Shown in pieces: positions 1-12,886 of a DNA stretch of 51,778 bases. The translations under genes and the position numbers were made by a program. Origin of the DNA: Pelargonium tetragonum (taxonomy: Eukaryota; Streptophyta; Magnoliopsida; Geraniales; Geraniaceae); the NCBI GenBank assembly GCA_036897445.1, contig JAYMTL010000134.1, positions 1 to 51,778 of the forward strand, given 5' to 3'. Position 1 is the stretch's first letter. Every line of letters begins with the position of its first letter. A model generated the notes under the pieces. That model was not told where the DNA came from and searched no databases. It saw only the letters and a list, made by a program, of their open reading frames with translations.

Positions 1-3000
1 GGATAGTGAAGTTTACGGAATGGAAGATAATGGTAGGTTAAAGTTTAAGAGGGGATTTCTAGTTTCTTTACTTGAGTTCTAGTGTCATATTGATTAGATG
101 GAACTTGGTTTGTTGATTTGATATCTTGTAGGAGGTCTTCTTCCATTGAGTAAGATAGATACCAAGATTTTTATAGGGTTCACATATTCTTTAGAAAGGT
201 TTTCCTTGTTGTAGCAGCAAGTTTATCTTGTATTAGTTATTAGTTCGTCTTTGTAAGCCGATCTATCAGTATATAAATTCCTGAGCTTACTAGGTGCAAA
301 GTTAGGAGATTCTCTTGTTAGGCAAGGAACGAAGTTCTTGAAGAATATTCCGAGAGTTCTATGTATTCTTTCTTTTTTGTATTCAGGGTTTGGGGTTTCA
401 GTCTTTGGCTGCTCTAGTTTTCACTTCCATTGACCGACTTTCCTTTTAGTATTATGTTTCCTTACCTTACTGGTTCTATATATAATCTTCCAAAAAAAAG
501 AATTTCTTTCAAGGCTCCTATTCAACTATATGGATTAAAACGTCAATGTCAGCCTGTTTAGAAGAATTCTTTGATGAAATTCCTTTACTATCAGCTTAGG
601 TCGGAAACCATTAACAAGAAATGCATGCCTTGCTTCCAAAGGAAATAGAAGAATAGAGATGCTTTCCATGTTTCTGACTTTACCATTTATACATGTCATG
701 TATCGGTGTAAGTTCCTAAACCTTCAGTTAAAACTCCAATCAGTTAGTTAAAGGAATTTGGACTAGACTCTACTTGCAAAGGATTTCCCTAGCCTTGGCC
801 TACTTGACTTCGACTGCGAAGATAGAGATACCTTAGGTTAGGTTGAGGACATTAGTAATGAATGATACAGTACCCTCAAATCTTTTATAGAAAGAGAGTC
901 TTTCATAAGAGAATACAAATTATCAGCAATACCAAAAAGGAAAAAACTTATCTCCTAAAGTAAAGCTACACTTCAACAAGAAGACAATTAAGAGAGTTCC
1001 ATCTAGTTACTAAATTAGACTTTTCTACAAAACCTAGGAATATAACTAACTCAAAGTAAGAATTCTCAAAAGGTCCAAAGGAAATTGAAGCTAAGGCAAA
1101 GTCATTTTCTGTTATAGAATCAAGCCTCCTTGTCAAATCTGGTTTCACCAACTGAACGAAAGCAAGATATTTACTCCCTCATAAACTAAAAAAAGGACTT
1201 TAGCTTTGATTCAATAGCAACATTAGCGCACGCAAAGAGACAAAAACCCAAGGAAGAGATTCCGTTAGTTAATGCTTAGAATTTTTCCTTTTATATTATA
1301 TTAGTTAGAAGAACTCCTTTAATGAAATTAAGGAAAGAAGAATCTGTTTTCTGTTAAAACGAAACTCTGAAAGGCCTTGACTGACCTTCCTTTAGCTAAA
1401 ACTACAACCTAAATTAGGTTGCCATCCTAGGAAGATAGGTAAGGAATAATTTAGGTAAGTTTCCTGATGAAAGAAAGTTTTTACAAACAACAAAGAATTG
1501 TTCCTCTCCTCTTAGAAAGACTAAGGGAATATCAAACATCGGAATCAAGCTCTTCTTCCCAAAACCAGGAAGACATGAATTAGAATTTCCACCTTGTTAA
1601 ACTTAAACTACAGGAACTCTTTTAAGGTAAGGAATTTTCTGAATTTAGATAGTTCCTTCCTAAACCGGAAATTCTTAGGACTAACAATTAAGGAAGATCT
1701 TCATTCTATACCAACTCAAAATCAAAAGGAATTGAATCTGTTCCATGAATACAAAATACTAGATACTAGGAATTCTGAATTCTCTATCGGGATCCTAAAA
1801 GCATGACCTATTTTGATTTTTAACTGAGTTCTTACTCTTCAAACTTTTGAATCTTACGAGCTGGACTTTTTTATGAGTTCTAGTAGCTTACTCCTATGTC
1901 TTATCTTAGATTTGGCGGAGGTTAATTACCTTAGAGTAGTGAGTATAGATTGTATAGAGGCAGTACCTTATATAAAGGAGAATTCCTCTTTGCAACCAAA
2001 AGAACTATCCTTTAAAGAAAGACTCAAAAAACTAGGAAAAACACTTCAAAGGAAATTCAGCTCTTTCACTAGAGTTAAGAAACTGCTTAACAGCTTAAAT
2101 CTTTTATTTACTTCTTTGATTCATACCATGAGCTCTTATTAGGAAAGCAGGAACCTTTTTTAGGAATTATATATACCTTTCTTAGCCAGGACCTTAGAGA
2201 CGAGATAGAGGCTGGAATATCTTAGTAGAGAAGCGAAACAGGAGCTTATTCCCATTTTGAGTATATAAAACTCGGACCGCCCAAAAAATGAAATTTTTCT
2301 AATAAATTCAGGGATTAAAGAAATACCAATAAATTTTCCGTAAATATTTACAAGAAAGAGGCGCTGGAAAGATTCTAAATAAACTAAAAGATAAAGTAGC
2401 CCTACTAGTTGTAGCGAGTAGACTTCTCTTATGTTACTCTACCTTTCCTATAGACTCCTCCGGGTCTTGATAGCTGTACTTTGAGATAAGAAGAATTTCT
2501 AGCTTAGTATTAGATAAATAGAGTGTCTTTATAGTTAAAATAAGGTAAGAGAGATCAAAGTTGTTGTATTAAATGAAATAGAAAGGGATCTTCCTCTTGT
2601 CTTTTGTAGCTTATCATTTATTTAAAGAGGGTTGCTCCTTAGAAGATTCTAGATAGATCTTACTTACCGAGAAAATCTTTATTTAGTTATTTAGGAGGTT
2701 AAGCTTTTAAAGTATATACTGGAAAAAACATACTTACACATTAAGACCATAAAGAACAGACTTCCTTCAACTTTTATTTTAAAGAATAAAAAAAGCTAAT
2801 TGAATGTGCTTTTACTTGTTTTCAGGAACATCTTTTATAAAAGGAATCGTTTAGAAAGAAAAAACTATATTAGAACAGGACTCTCCTTATAAAGTACAGA
2901 CTTCATTTTCCCAGCTCCTTTTTTCCACTTCCTGGCTAAGATCTATGAGTAAAAGCAAACTCACATGAATACAGCGAATAATCTAAGGATAAAAAAGGGT

Positions 3001-3314
3001 TTCTGATAAATTGTAACACCCAACTACTTCTTACTTGCTTTCGTACCTTTCCTCTGAATATCTTCTGGAATACCTAGAGCTGCGCTATACCTCTCCTTAT
3101 AACTAGAAAACCTAGTCTTAATAACTGTACATATCTCTTCTATCTTTGTCCCTTTCCCTTTGTTATAAAAAAATTCCAATAACCTAGCTTCTCCAAAAAT
3201 GAAGTAGACCCGCCCTTGACGGCTTAGTTATTGTGTTTCCCTAGAGTTTCCTTATTCAGCCTATGTTAATTTCTCGGTAGTAGTTACAAGAAACTAAAGT
3301 AAGTCGGGAGCAAG

Positions 3315-3323
3315 CCGGGGGTC
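3315..3323 (+). repeat. CCGGGGGTC motif, copy 1
   Basis: This is a nine-base, eight-G/C word. Identical copies occur at 7386-7394 and 25670-25678, all on the plus strand. At about 35% G+C, well under one copy would be expected in the window on both strands together. The flanks differ, so only the core is shared. Confidence 0.4.
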
Positions 3324-6300
3324 TAATTTAAAGGAAAAGGTCTTATGCCTATTTGAAGCACTCTGTATAACTTTATAGTTAGGTAGCACTTCAGCATTCT
3401 AAAGGGGTTGGCTTAACTAGATTAGAATTAGAGGGATTTTTATACCCAAGTTCCTAACCCAGTTTCTGCCCCAAAACCTTAAAAAAGTTATGGTTTAAGG
3501 ATTTCAAGAAGGTATTGTATATCTAATGCTAATGCAGTTTCGGCATATATATAATAAAGGATATTCTTTTATAAAATACATTGACTCGATATAATAATAA
3601 GAGAATGCTCGAAGAGTGTCTCTTTTCTTAAATTTGTATAGCTATTTTATTTAGGAAGTGGTGAACGTTTTGCGTAAATAAATAAGGACTTCCGAAAAGG
3701 GTTTTATAACAAGAGAGTCCTCTTCTTTTTAGTCTTAATAGCTACCCGTTCTCTTATTCCTTGTATCTTGTATTAAGTAGTTTAGTAGAGTAATTTAGAG
3801 TTCCTGGGATTTCTCTTTCACAGGCTTCTTCGAAAAGGATTTGCTCTTAGACTCTACTTACTTTTTTAAAAAGGAACAGAAACGACACTTTCTATTCTAA
3901 TTCCTATATAATGTCTTTTTTTATTTCAATCTAGAAATTTGACTAATCAAGTAAAGGGTTGCCTTATTGACTCTCTATAACTAACTAAAACTAAATGAAA
4001 CCCGTAGGAACGAGAGAAGTCCTTTGTTTCTTGTATTTATAGGTTGACTGCTCTGCTAACTTTTTCTATTTGTTGTAAACTAAGACTTGTTAAATAAAGG
4101 GCTCCGCTCTTAAAGAAGGCCAAGTTACTACATTGGAAGCACATATGCTAATTTGACTTTTATACTAACTTTACCCGTTTGATCGGAGAACCCGCTTATA
4201 TTATATAAGGTTTAAAGGTTCTGGCGCTACACTAAAAAACCAAAAGGACTTAATTCAAAGCACTTTTAGTCCTATCTAAAGGAATGAATTATATAGATCT
4301 TAATTGATCAAACAAGGCTCACCCACTTCTACAAAAAGAATAAGAAATGAAATGGAGTCCTGATTTAGACTCTGATTTTAAAGGGCTCTTCCAAAAAGGG
4401 GGGTCTCTCATACTGGGTCCCGCAAGGATTTGTGAATAATAGTACCCCTAAAGTCTTTGTCAAGTTGGTAGCTTTCGTTTTGATGTAATGTAAGAAATCG
4501 GGTTCTAAGAGTTGACTTTCTCAGTATGTACTGTACGTACCTTAGTATAGACGGATTTTTTCAAAAGATGTTCCAGAACCTAACGAAAGCCTTTTTAAGG
4601 GCTCCAGCTGCACTGCAACTACTAAGCGGAAGTCCCCTATCCTATAAATCCTATAAAGTAGATCTATTACTGAAGAAAGGCTAAAGCTATTATATAAAAT
4701 AAAATACCAACCCCGCTTCTCTGCCGGTAAACTGGAGAAACCTAAAAACACTACATTTCATGAGTGTTGTATCTCAGAAAGTTCCTCCCATTTTGTGTAC
4801 TTGATTTTCTAAGTAGGACTCTCCAACTCAAGGAGTAGGCACTTGTCTCATTTTTTACTATATCTTAAGAGAGTAAAAAAATTGAAAGGCAGTCTAAATT
4901 ATACCTCATACATAAAAGAGGGTTTTTGCACCTTTCATATCCATAAATGTCGCCCCATTTGGGTTTTTTACTTCTCGTACTTCTTCAAGCTAAAGACTAA
5001 AGAACTTTTTGGTTGATTTATCTTAGACCTTATTAATTAAGTAAGCCCCCTGCTATAAAGTTGAAAAATACATAAAATTTTTTTTATTGCCTATCCTAAA
5101 AGCTCATAGTAATTAAGTATTAGGTGGGTAACCCTATTGCCAAAGGTAGCTGTCGAAATAAAGAGAATGACTTTAAAGGATAATGCAATGTTCCCTTATT
5201 GTATTGGTTTAATATAACAATTAAGAAATCCGCATAAAGTCTAAGAAAAAGAAGAGTATTTTCAGAATTCCTGTTTTATTGCTTGCTACTTTCTCTGCTA
5301 GGGCTTTAGTTTTGGATACTCCAAGGAGGTTTGCCTTACTATTATAGGTATAGGAGTACCCCTTTAAAGCATTTAAAAAAGGCCAAGCTTCAGTTGCGGG
5401 TTTACCCTACTGGTACATATTTGACTTTGTTAAAAACTCAAAATCTCGCAGGTCCTTTAATTCTTAAGCGGTAGAGTATCCCTGACTCAGGAACTTTTAG
5501 TTTTAGCTTTAAAATATACGGGATTTTTGTGAAGATACAGATTACTAAAAAATAAAGTCTATTTTCTTTTGCTTTCCTAAAAATGAATCTTTAGTCGATT
5601 GAATCAAACCTTGTAAGAATTAAAAGAAGAACTAACCCTTCACTTTCGAGAAAGAGACGTACCTTCGAAAGAAAACCCTTCAAATGAAAGACTTTCCCGT
5701 AAAAGCTCGCTTAAAAAGGAGGGCAGGTCGAGTAAAATCTTGTCAAAGTTCTTATCCAGGATTATCAATTATTTATAGTCGAGGTGCCTATTAATAACCG
5801 GTTCTATGAGACCTACTTAACATCAGTTTTCTACTATAATTTATTTAGAATGGGCCCTCTTTTAGAGCCCTATACTCTAGCAAGTAAAGGAAATAAGAAA
5901 ACCTTGTAATCTACTACTTTAGCTTATCCGCTTTCAATTGGAAACCGAGAAAAAGGCATACGACTCCTCCATACACTATATATCCTATCAAAGCTAAATA
6001 AAATAAATAGGAATGCAAATGAAAGAGAATGATACCATACACAAGCTCCGACTACTCTTTCTCCTAAGCTAAGAAAGTGAAAGCTCCTCTCTTGTGTTAA
6101 TAAGAAAATACAGAGTACAAAAGGACAGAAAAGAAAGACAACTAAAAGTCAGAGGAATAAAACTAAGAAGAGATGCTGCTAACGTATCTCTATACTTGTT
6201 CAATCAACCCTATTAGAATTAGAAAAGAACCTATGCCCTCTACAAAAGCTAACAGGTATTGACTCCTAGCCTTACCAGGGCTCCATCCTCTTTACTGGTA

Positions 6301-7385
6301 AAGACAGAGAGCAAGAGCTCCTAGACACCCCTGTACGAATATCTATGAAATCTCTTAAAAGCACAAAGAAACTTCCTGAAACCCCTAGCTGCTCCTATAG
6401 AAACCCAAAATTAGGTCTTGCTGTAACCTTCTAGGATTTCCTTTCTTGCCTTATGACTTGCTCCTAAACGAGTCCCTCTTTCATAATGGACTTCGTTACA
6501 TTACTAACCCACTTTTGACTATCTATAAATGAAATTCCCAGTTTCGTTAAGCAAAGAGTCCTTTTTATTCTAAAAAAAGGAAGCCCGTCCTATAAAATCT
6601 GCTTGAGGGTTTTTGCCAGGGTCAAAATCTGACAACCCAAAAAATTTCTCTTCTACTGAATTTTAGACTTTTTTTGAGAAAAAGTAGTCCACGTAAAAAC
6701 CTCACTACCTCAATCTGCTCTTTCAAGCTCCCTATTTTGTTAAGCAGTAGCCTAGAAAGGAGTACCCGAAATTACTCAAGAGTTCTATATCTACCCTTAA
6801 TTACAGGAAAACAAATTTCAATTTCAAAGGTTAGACCTCTGATTTACTTACATATCCCCTAACACAGAGGCAGGACTTTCTGCTCCCTCTACTCCAAGGA
6901 ATGCAATAGCTTTTTATCTTACTTCCATTAAGCTTGAGCCTTCCTACCGGAGTACTTTTCAATAAAAAGGGGGCTCAGTACAACCAAACTCTATTCAGTT
7001 AAAACTTGATCGGATTCTACTGTACAGCCTTTTACGTACACTCACTCGAATGAGCCTATCCCAGTAAGAAGTTCTCCTTATTCCTTATTTGAGCCCAATT
7101 AGAAATTCTTTTTAATTCCTTTTTAGAGTTAGAATGAGGGAACCCTTGAAAAGGCTCTCTATCTATAGCTATCCAACTACCCCAAGTCTATCTGAAACCA
7201 CCAATGTTTATTATTCCCTTAGATTTTCTTTTATTATATTTACTAGAAACCCATATATATAAATATAAACGAGTTTAAAAAGCCCTTACAATTTTCCCAA
7301 CAAAGTTTATCTCTCGATCATCTGGTTCAAGATTGTCTTTTTAAAGCCTAGAGAAAAAGGAAATGACTCTACTTCTTGCGAAACC

Positions 7386-7394
7386 CCGGGGGTC
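7386..7394 (+). repeat. CCGGGGGTC motif, copy 2
   Basis: This is the second exact copy of the nine-base word. It sits in a longer G-rich run (CCCCGGGGGTCGGGGGT, 7384-7400) that contains the sub-word GGGGGT twice. The run stands out against the A+T-rich surroundings. Its function is unknown. Confidence 0.4.
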
Positions 7395-10300
7395 GGGGGT
7401 AAATAAGTCCTGTTAAAGACATGCCTATATATTCCCATCAATCACCTATTGCCGGATACTACGGAGTTTGCATCAAAGGAAACCCCATATCTATCTACGT
7501 CCGATCCTTAACTATATAGAAAAGCATAAAAAAGGGTTTCTTTCAAAAAATACAGTTCCAATATCCGAGCAACTCTCTTTTAGAGCTACATTTGATACAG
7601 AAATTACAGAGTCAAGTTCTGCCAAAGACAATAACTACGTCTATAAAGTATAAAGGAAGCTCCTTTGCTTTTCAGTTGTTAAATCTATTAGAAATTAAAG
7701 GAATTCTAAAAGTTCAAATTTTGAATAAAAACCAGCCGAGGGAATACTAACAATAAGGACTGTTTCGTAAAAAAAACTTAGGAATAGATGCTAACTCTAG
7801 GTACTCCAAGTAAGAGCTCCTAAAAAGCCTAACAAATCCAGAAGAGGGTAATTCTAAAAAGGGGGAGAGTCCTTTCTGTTAGTTTTTATCTAAAATATAC
7901 GAAATATTGACTTAAAAGGCCCTTGGCACCCCATCCTTACGAGGTACCTAAAAACTTGAAAAAAGCAAGAATTTGTAATAACTTGGGGCATCCTTCTATT
8001 TAATCCATATCCAATATTTTTAGTCTGTTTCGAATTTGCTTAAAAGAATGTAATATCTTATTCCTGAATTTGACGTTTAAGTTAAATTAAAGTCATTCTT
8101 TTTTCTTTATGCAGCTCTGGATCTAAAAGAAATTGGGTAAGGGGTATTCCGCCTTTCTATTTTATGTACCTTAATATCTCAAAGCCCTAGAAAAGAAGGA
8201 GCAATGGATGGGGGAAAATCTAACTAAAAGGTAAAAGCTCAGTTCTGTATTACTTACTGCTTCTCTACTAATTCTTAAAACTAAGAACTTCCTGCTGTTA
8301 TGAACAAGTATTACCCTATTCTTTCTAAAAGGGCGCTCTAGAATATTTAGGAATAAATAGCAGGGGCTCTTTTATAAAGTACAGGATTAGAACTCTTGTA
8401 TTCCCTTTGGCTTTTTGTACTCTGCAGTTTTAGGGTTACTTTATTATAGTGTTCCCTTATTCTGAAGGTAATTCGTTTCCGGTAAGTAAAGCTAATTTAT
8501 GGGTAAGTTTCCTTATTACAACGATTTCAATTTTACGGGATAGTAATCTATAACCAGCTTTATTGCTGGTATGTCCTTAAATACTTCAAAACAAGCAATA
8601 AAGGTAAGTAAATAAAGTCAAGGAATAAAAGATAACTTCAAAGCTAAAGAAGTAGGGGTTGCTAGGGCCCTGTGCTGAGGTTACCTTACTTTTGAGTAAA
8701 GGTTTTTTTTTACCGGGTATAAGCCATCTTTAAGGGTTTAGTATTGAATCCATAATCCTGAATTTTCTTGAAAGTATTTACTATAAATGTAATAAAATAT
8801 CATAAAGTATTCTCTTTTATTCCCGAATTATTTAGTTAAAGTGGCTAAGTAGCTATTAATAGAAGTAGGATCTTTGATACCTTTGTATTTCCAGGTTTCC
8901 TATTCCGGATAAATAAAGACGCTTCAGAGTCCTTTATAATTTTAAAAGGATCGCCTCTCTAAGTAATAGAAACGGAAAGGTATCACTCCAGCCTCTAGGA
9001 ATTTTGTAATAAGGAATAAGTAAAATCAAGTATTGAAAACCGGGGGAAGCTTATAATATAACACCTAACAATAACAAATGACAATTGGACTAAAGAATCT
9101 CGTACAGAGTAAAGTGATTTGGGATTCTAAGAACTCTTAGCAACCGTAGCCTAGTAAAAGTTTTAACTTAAAAAAGGGTCCTTTAGTAGGTGCCCTTAGG
9201 TATTCTTAATTTTAAAGATGAGATTTTTTTAAGGGTGCCCCTAGCTTTTTAAAAAAGTACAAGATAATGGACTTTAAAGTTTAATAAATTTATTTAGAGT
9301 AGTAATTCCGGTATATTTCTAGTTTGGAGGCCTGTACTCTTCTATTTAGGAAGTTACAGTAAAAAAGGGGGTTCCTGTCTTATAAAGTAAATACTATAGC
9401 CCTAGGTCAGAGCTGTCTCGGTTTCTTTTCGATCAACTGTATTACTTTTTTTAAGTATATAGTCGCGTTCGGAATGAAATATCCAAGCTTCAGTACTACA
9501 CGTCAAAGTTTCTATCTAAAGTTTTTAATAATACTATCTAATCCGAAGTTAAGTTTAGTGAATCGGCAGCTCGGGTGAGATTATGGGTTATCCGGGATCT
9601 AACTGAAAAATAGCATAAGAATTGAGGCGCCGGGATATAGAAGTCTTATGTATAAGTAAAGTTTTTTTATCGTAAAGGGTCTTGGAAAGAGAACTGACAT
9701 TCTAAAGGAAAGGTGCATATAAAATGGCTAGGGGAAGCCTCCTTCTATTTATTGACAAAGTTTTTCCTAAAAGCCCTTATACCTTATACCGGAAGGGATT
9801 TTTATAGCGGGTTCGTCAAAGAATTCGATAAGGTTGGGCAGGCTTTTTTATTTGATATTCGGATCTTATGCTGCTGCCTAGAAAAGGTATAACGAGCGTA
9901 CATTAGTACTCCTTAAATACTTAATAGCAGCACTTTACCTTTATTAGAAATTTTATGGAAAGTAGAGGACTTACACATTTATAGAAACCCTGGAGTCGCC
10001 CTCCTCTTTTCTTTGTAATTCAGAGTTTCAAAAACCTAATATATCACGGGGAACCCCTTTTTTTCGTGCCGGAGTCTACTAAATTTTAAGACTTTTATAG
10101 TCCTGTTTAGAAGGGTTTTCTTAAGAATTAGAAACAGCTCTTAGCTCGTAATGTAACAGAAGAGCCGTGATATTTGTATAGGTTGGTTTTTGCACTAAAA
10201 AACTTGTGGAATATACTAACCGGAGTTTCTATTAGAGTTTATAGTCCAGAAAGATTTTAATAAAAACGCTTCATTCAGATATTTTCTTTCTAGATCTCAA

Positions 10301-10735
10301 GTTTTGGGTTCTAATTATCAAATTTAGGTTAGTAAAAGCCCAAGACGTTGTCCTTGCCAGTAAATCCGTTTAGGAACCTATTGCGTATGGTTTTAGATAC
10401 AACCTTTATGATAAGGATTTTATTTAGAAACCCCTCTTTACTTTTGATTAGGGGCCCTGATATAGCTATGTGTACTTATTGACAAAGCCTTCTACCTCTT
10501 TTTTACGAGGTTTGCCCTATTAAAGTTAAACGCTCAAAACTTTTTATAGCTTATCGCCTTTGTTTTTTGAGGATTCTGGGTGTCATATTCATATATAGTC
10601 GGGTAAGCACCTTTTTCTAGGGTTGTTGTTAATTTGGGTGAGGACAAAAGCCGAGTTGATTTAGGAGAATGAAATTCTTATAGGGTTTCGTTCAACCCTG
10701 CCATTTTTATTTAAACAGGAAGGGCTGCTTCAGGG

Positions 10736-10749
10736 ACCTGGCGCCAGGT
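10736..10749. repeat. 14-bp perfect palindrome
   Basis: ACCTGGCGCCAGGT reads the same on both strands, with ten of fourteen bases G or C. The flanking bases (G on the left, A on the right) do not extend the symmetry. It could form a short cruciform or be a dimeric protein site, but there is no gene nearby to suggest a role. Confidence 0.5.
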
Positions 10750-12874
10750 ACAATCTAATAACAAAGGGGCTTTTTTTGAATATCACAAGTTTTCTATTTG
10801 GCACTTTTTATTACCCCTTTTAATAAGTGAGTAGTATACAGGCGCAGAATAACCTGAGTATTTTCAAGGGATTGTTAAATTCAAGGTCTAAGGACTTCCA
10901 AATCTTTTTGATATCCTATTGAAAGGTAGAGTACTTAACATAGGAAAATTTATAGCATTTGATTTCAAGCTTTAGCCTTTTTAAAGGGCATAGTCCTTGC
11001 TTTCCTGATTTAGTTAAATTGCTTTTGTAAGAGAGAGCTCTCTGTTAGTAAACCCAAGCATAGCACTTTCATTGTAAAAAGGTATTTACTTAAAAATTAT
11101 CCTCTATTAAAATTATTTTAATTGCATACACGACCCTTTATTTGCTCTTAGTTTTTTTAGATGGAAAATTTTCAAAGAAGAAAGGTGATGGCAGTATGTA
11201 TAATCTTAACCAAGAAATACTAGAAACTAAACCACGTACCTATATACAAATTACTTGTCATAGTCATAGCTGAATGAGAATATTCAAGCTAAAGCAGGGA
11301 ATAGAGCCTCTTTCAAGGGAAACCCTTTAAGGATGCCTTATACTAAACTTGTCCCTATTTCGTTTATAGTAGGTGGCCAAAAAATTCTAACTTTAAAACC
11401 GGGAACCCTGTACACTTATGTTCTATATTATAAGGGAAGGCTTTTACCTGGGTTATTTTGTATTCCAGAGTCCCTGCTAAAAAGGAGACCATTCCAGTAC
11501 TAACATATATAAAAAAGTTTTTGAGGCATAGAAATAAAAAGGTGATAGCTCTAACGAGTTTAAAAACCCCTAGAGTGTAGAATCACTTAAGGAGAGGCGT
11601 TAAATCTTTCACTATGGGTCAAGTAGTGCACAAGATTCTTCATTACGAGAGAAGGCCGTTAAAGAAAAAAAGAAAGGTATCGCAGATAAAAGAATACCTC
11701 GGCTTCACATACATAAGAAAGCTTGAGGGGGTTCGGCCGTAATGTCAACAAACTAAAAAAAGGAAAAATTCTTAGGGTCGGGACAGGAGTCTAAAATAAG
11801 TACATATAATTGCATTCGCTTTATAGAAGGGAACCCTCTTTATTGTATTAAATATACAAAAGTCAAAACCAAGTACCCCAGGACCTATATAAGGTTTCCG
11901 ATTACCGTAGAGAAGTAACTCATCAAAGGAAAGATGTTTTGATATGTCCGTAAAAAGAGTTCTTAAAAATGAATTTTAAAATTCGAGTGTTCCATTCACA
12001 AGTCTATTTTCTTATTGCTACTAAGCTTATTGAATTTTAGGAAAAGGGTTTCTATATAAAATGAAAAAGTCTTTTATAAGAGCTCCTAAGGGCTTCATTT
12101 AAGTAGTAAAACTAGCATTACAGACTGCCGTGGTATATTTTTTTTAGGGTAAGAGCAAAATACCCACAAAGAAATCTCCCTTGTTTTTAACTAAAGGATC
12201 TTTTGTAGACTCTTGCGAAATAGGAGTCCTTTAGATATAATGATAATGATAAGGCGTTTACGCCGAGAGGGATCCGAGATTTTGTCCGGGTTATTAGAAG
12301 TCTCTCCTGTGTAATCCGGGTCTAATTACAATATTACTTTCTGAAATCACTTATAAAGTACCAAAACTTAAGAGGTGTAGTATTTCAGTAACCCTCCGCA
12401 ATTTCATAAATATAGAATTCAGGGTTCAACTCTTGTGTTAGCTCAAATGTAGTAGCTTATTTTTAAATTATGTTAACCCTAGTAAATTCTAGAGAAAGGG
12501 TGGTAGGAGTGCAGATAGAAAAAATTATTACATAAGAAAAACCCGGCTGGCTTTATAATGCGAATTGCTTTTAAGTACAATTAGTTAAAAAGCTTTTTCC
12601 TTGATTATATGTATATGAGGAATCCCGCTAAGTTGTATCTAAAAGGTATACTAACGAGTTTATTATATATTCTCGAGATTAGGAACTCCAGGGCTGTTAC
12701 AAATTTGAAGGGTGTAAGCTTCTTCTCATTATGATTTTATTAGAATAGTGGGGGTGCGCTTTAGTTCCTTTGTTCCGTAGAGTTCTTTAAAGAAAGCACG
12801 TTGTAATATAATAACTTGTTCCTAGCTAGAGGCATAAAATTATATTAAAGTGCTTTTATAAGTAAGTTTTTATG

Positions 12875-12886
12875 AGAGCCGGCTCT
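12875..12886. repeat. 12-bp perfect palindrome
   Basis: AGAGCCGGCTCT is fully self-complementary, with eight of twelve bases G or C. It lies in A+T-rich spacer. It is not a convincing terminator: there is no loop, and the following bases (GTATATAG) are not a T run. Confidence 0.45.

Noticed and set aside
1873-2142. 89-codon ATG frame, the longest in the window
   Set aside because: The length fits chance at this A+T content. There is no known domain, no convincing start signal and no neighbouring gene.
6131-6215. D-arm-like AGAGGAATAAA and GCT anticodon-like hairpin
   Set aside because: Five extra bases separate D arm and anticodon stem, and the T stem does not pair.
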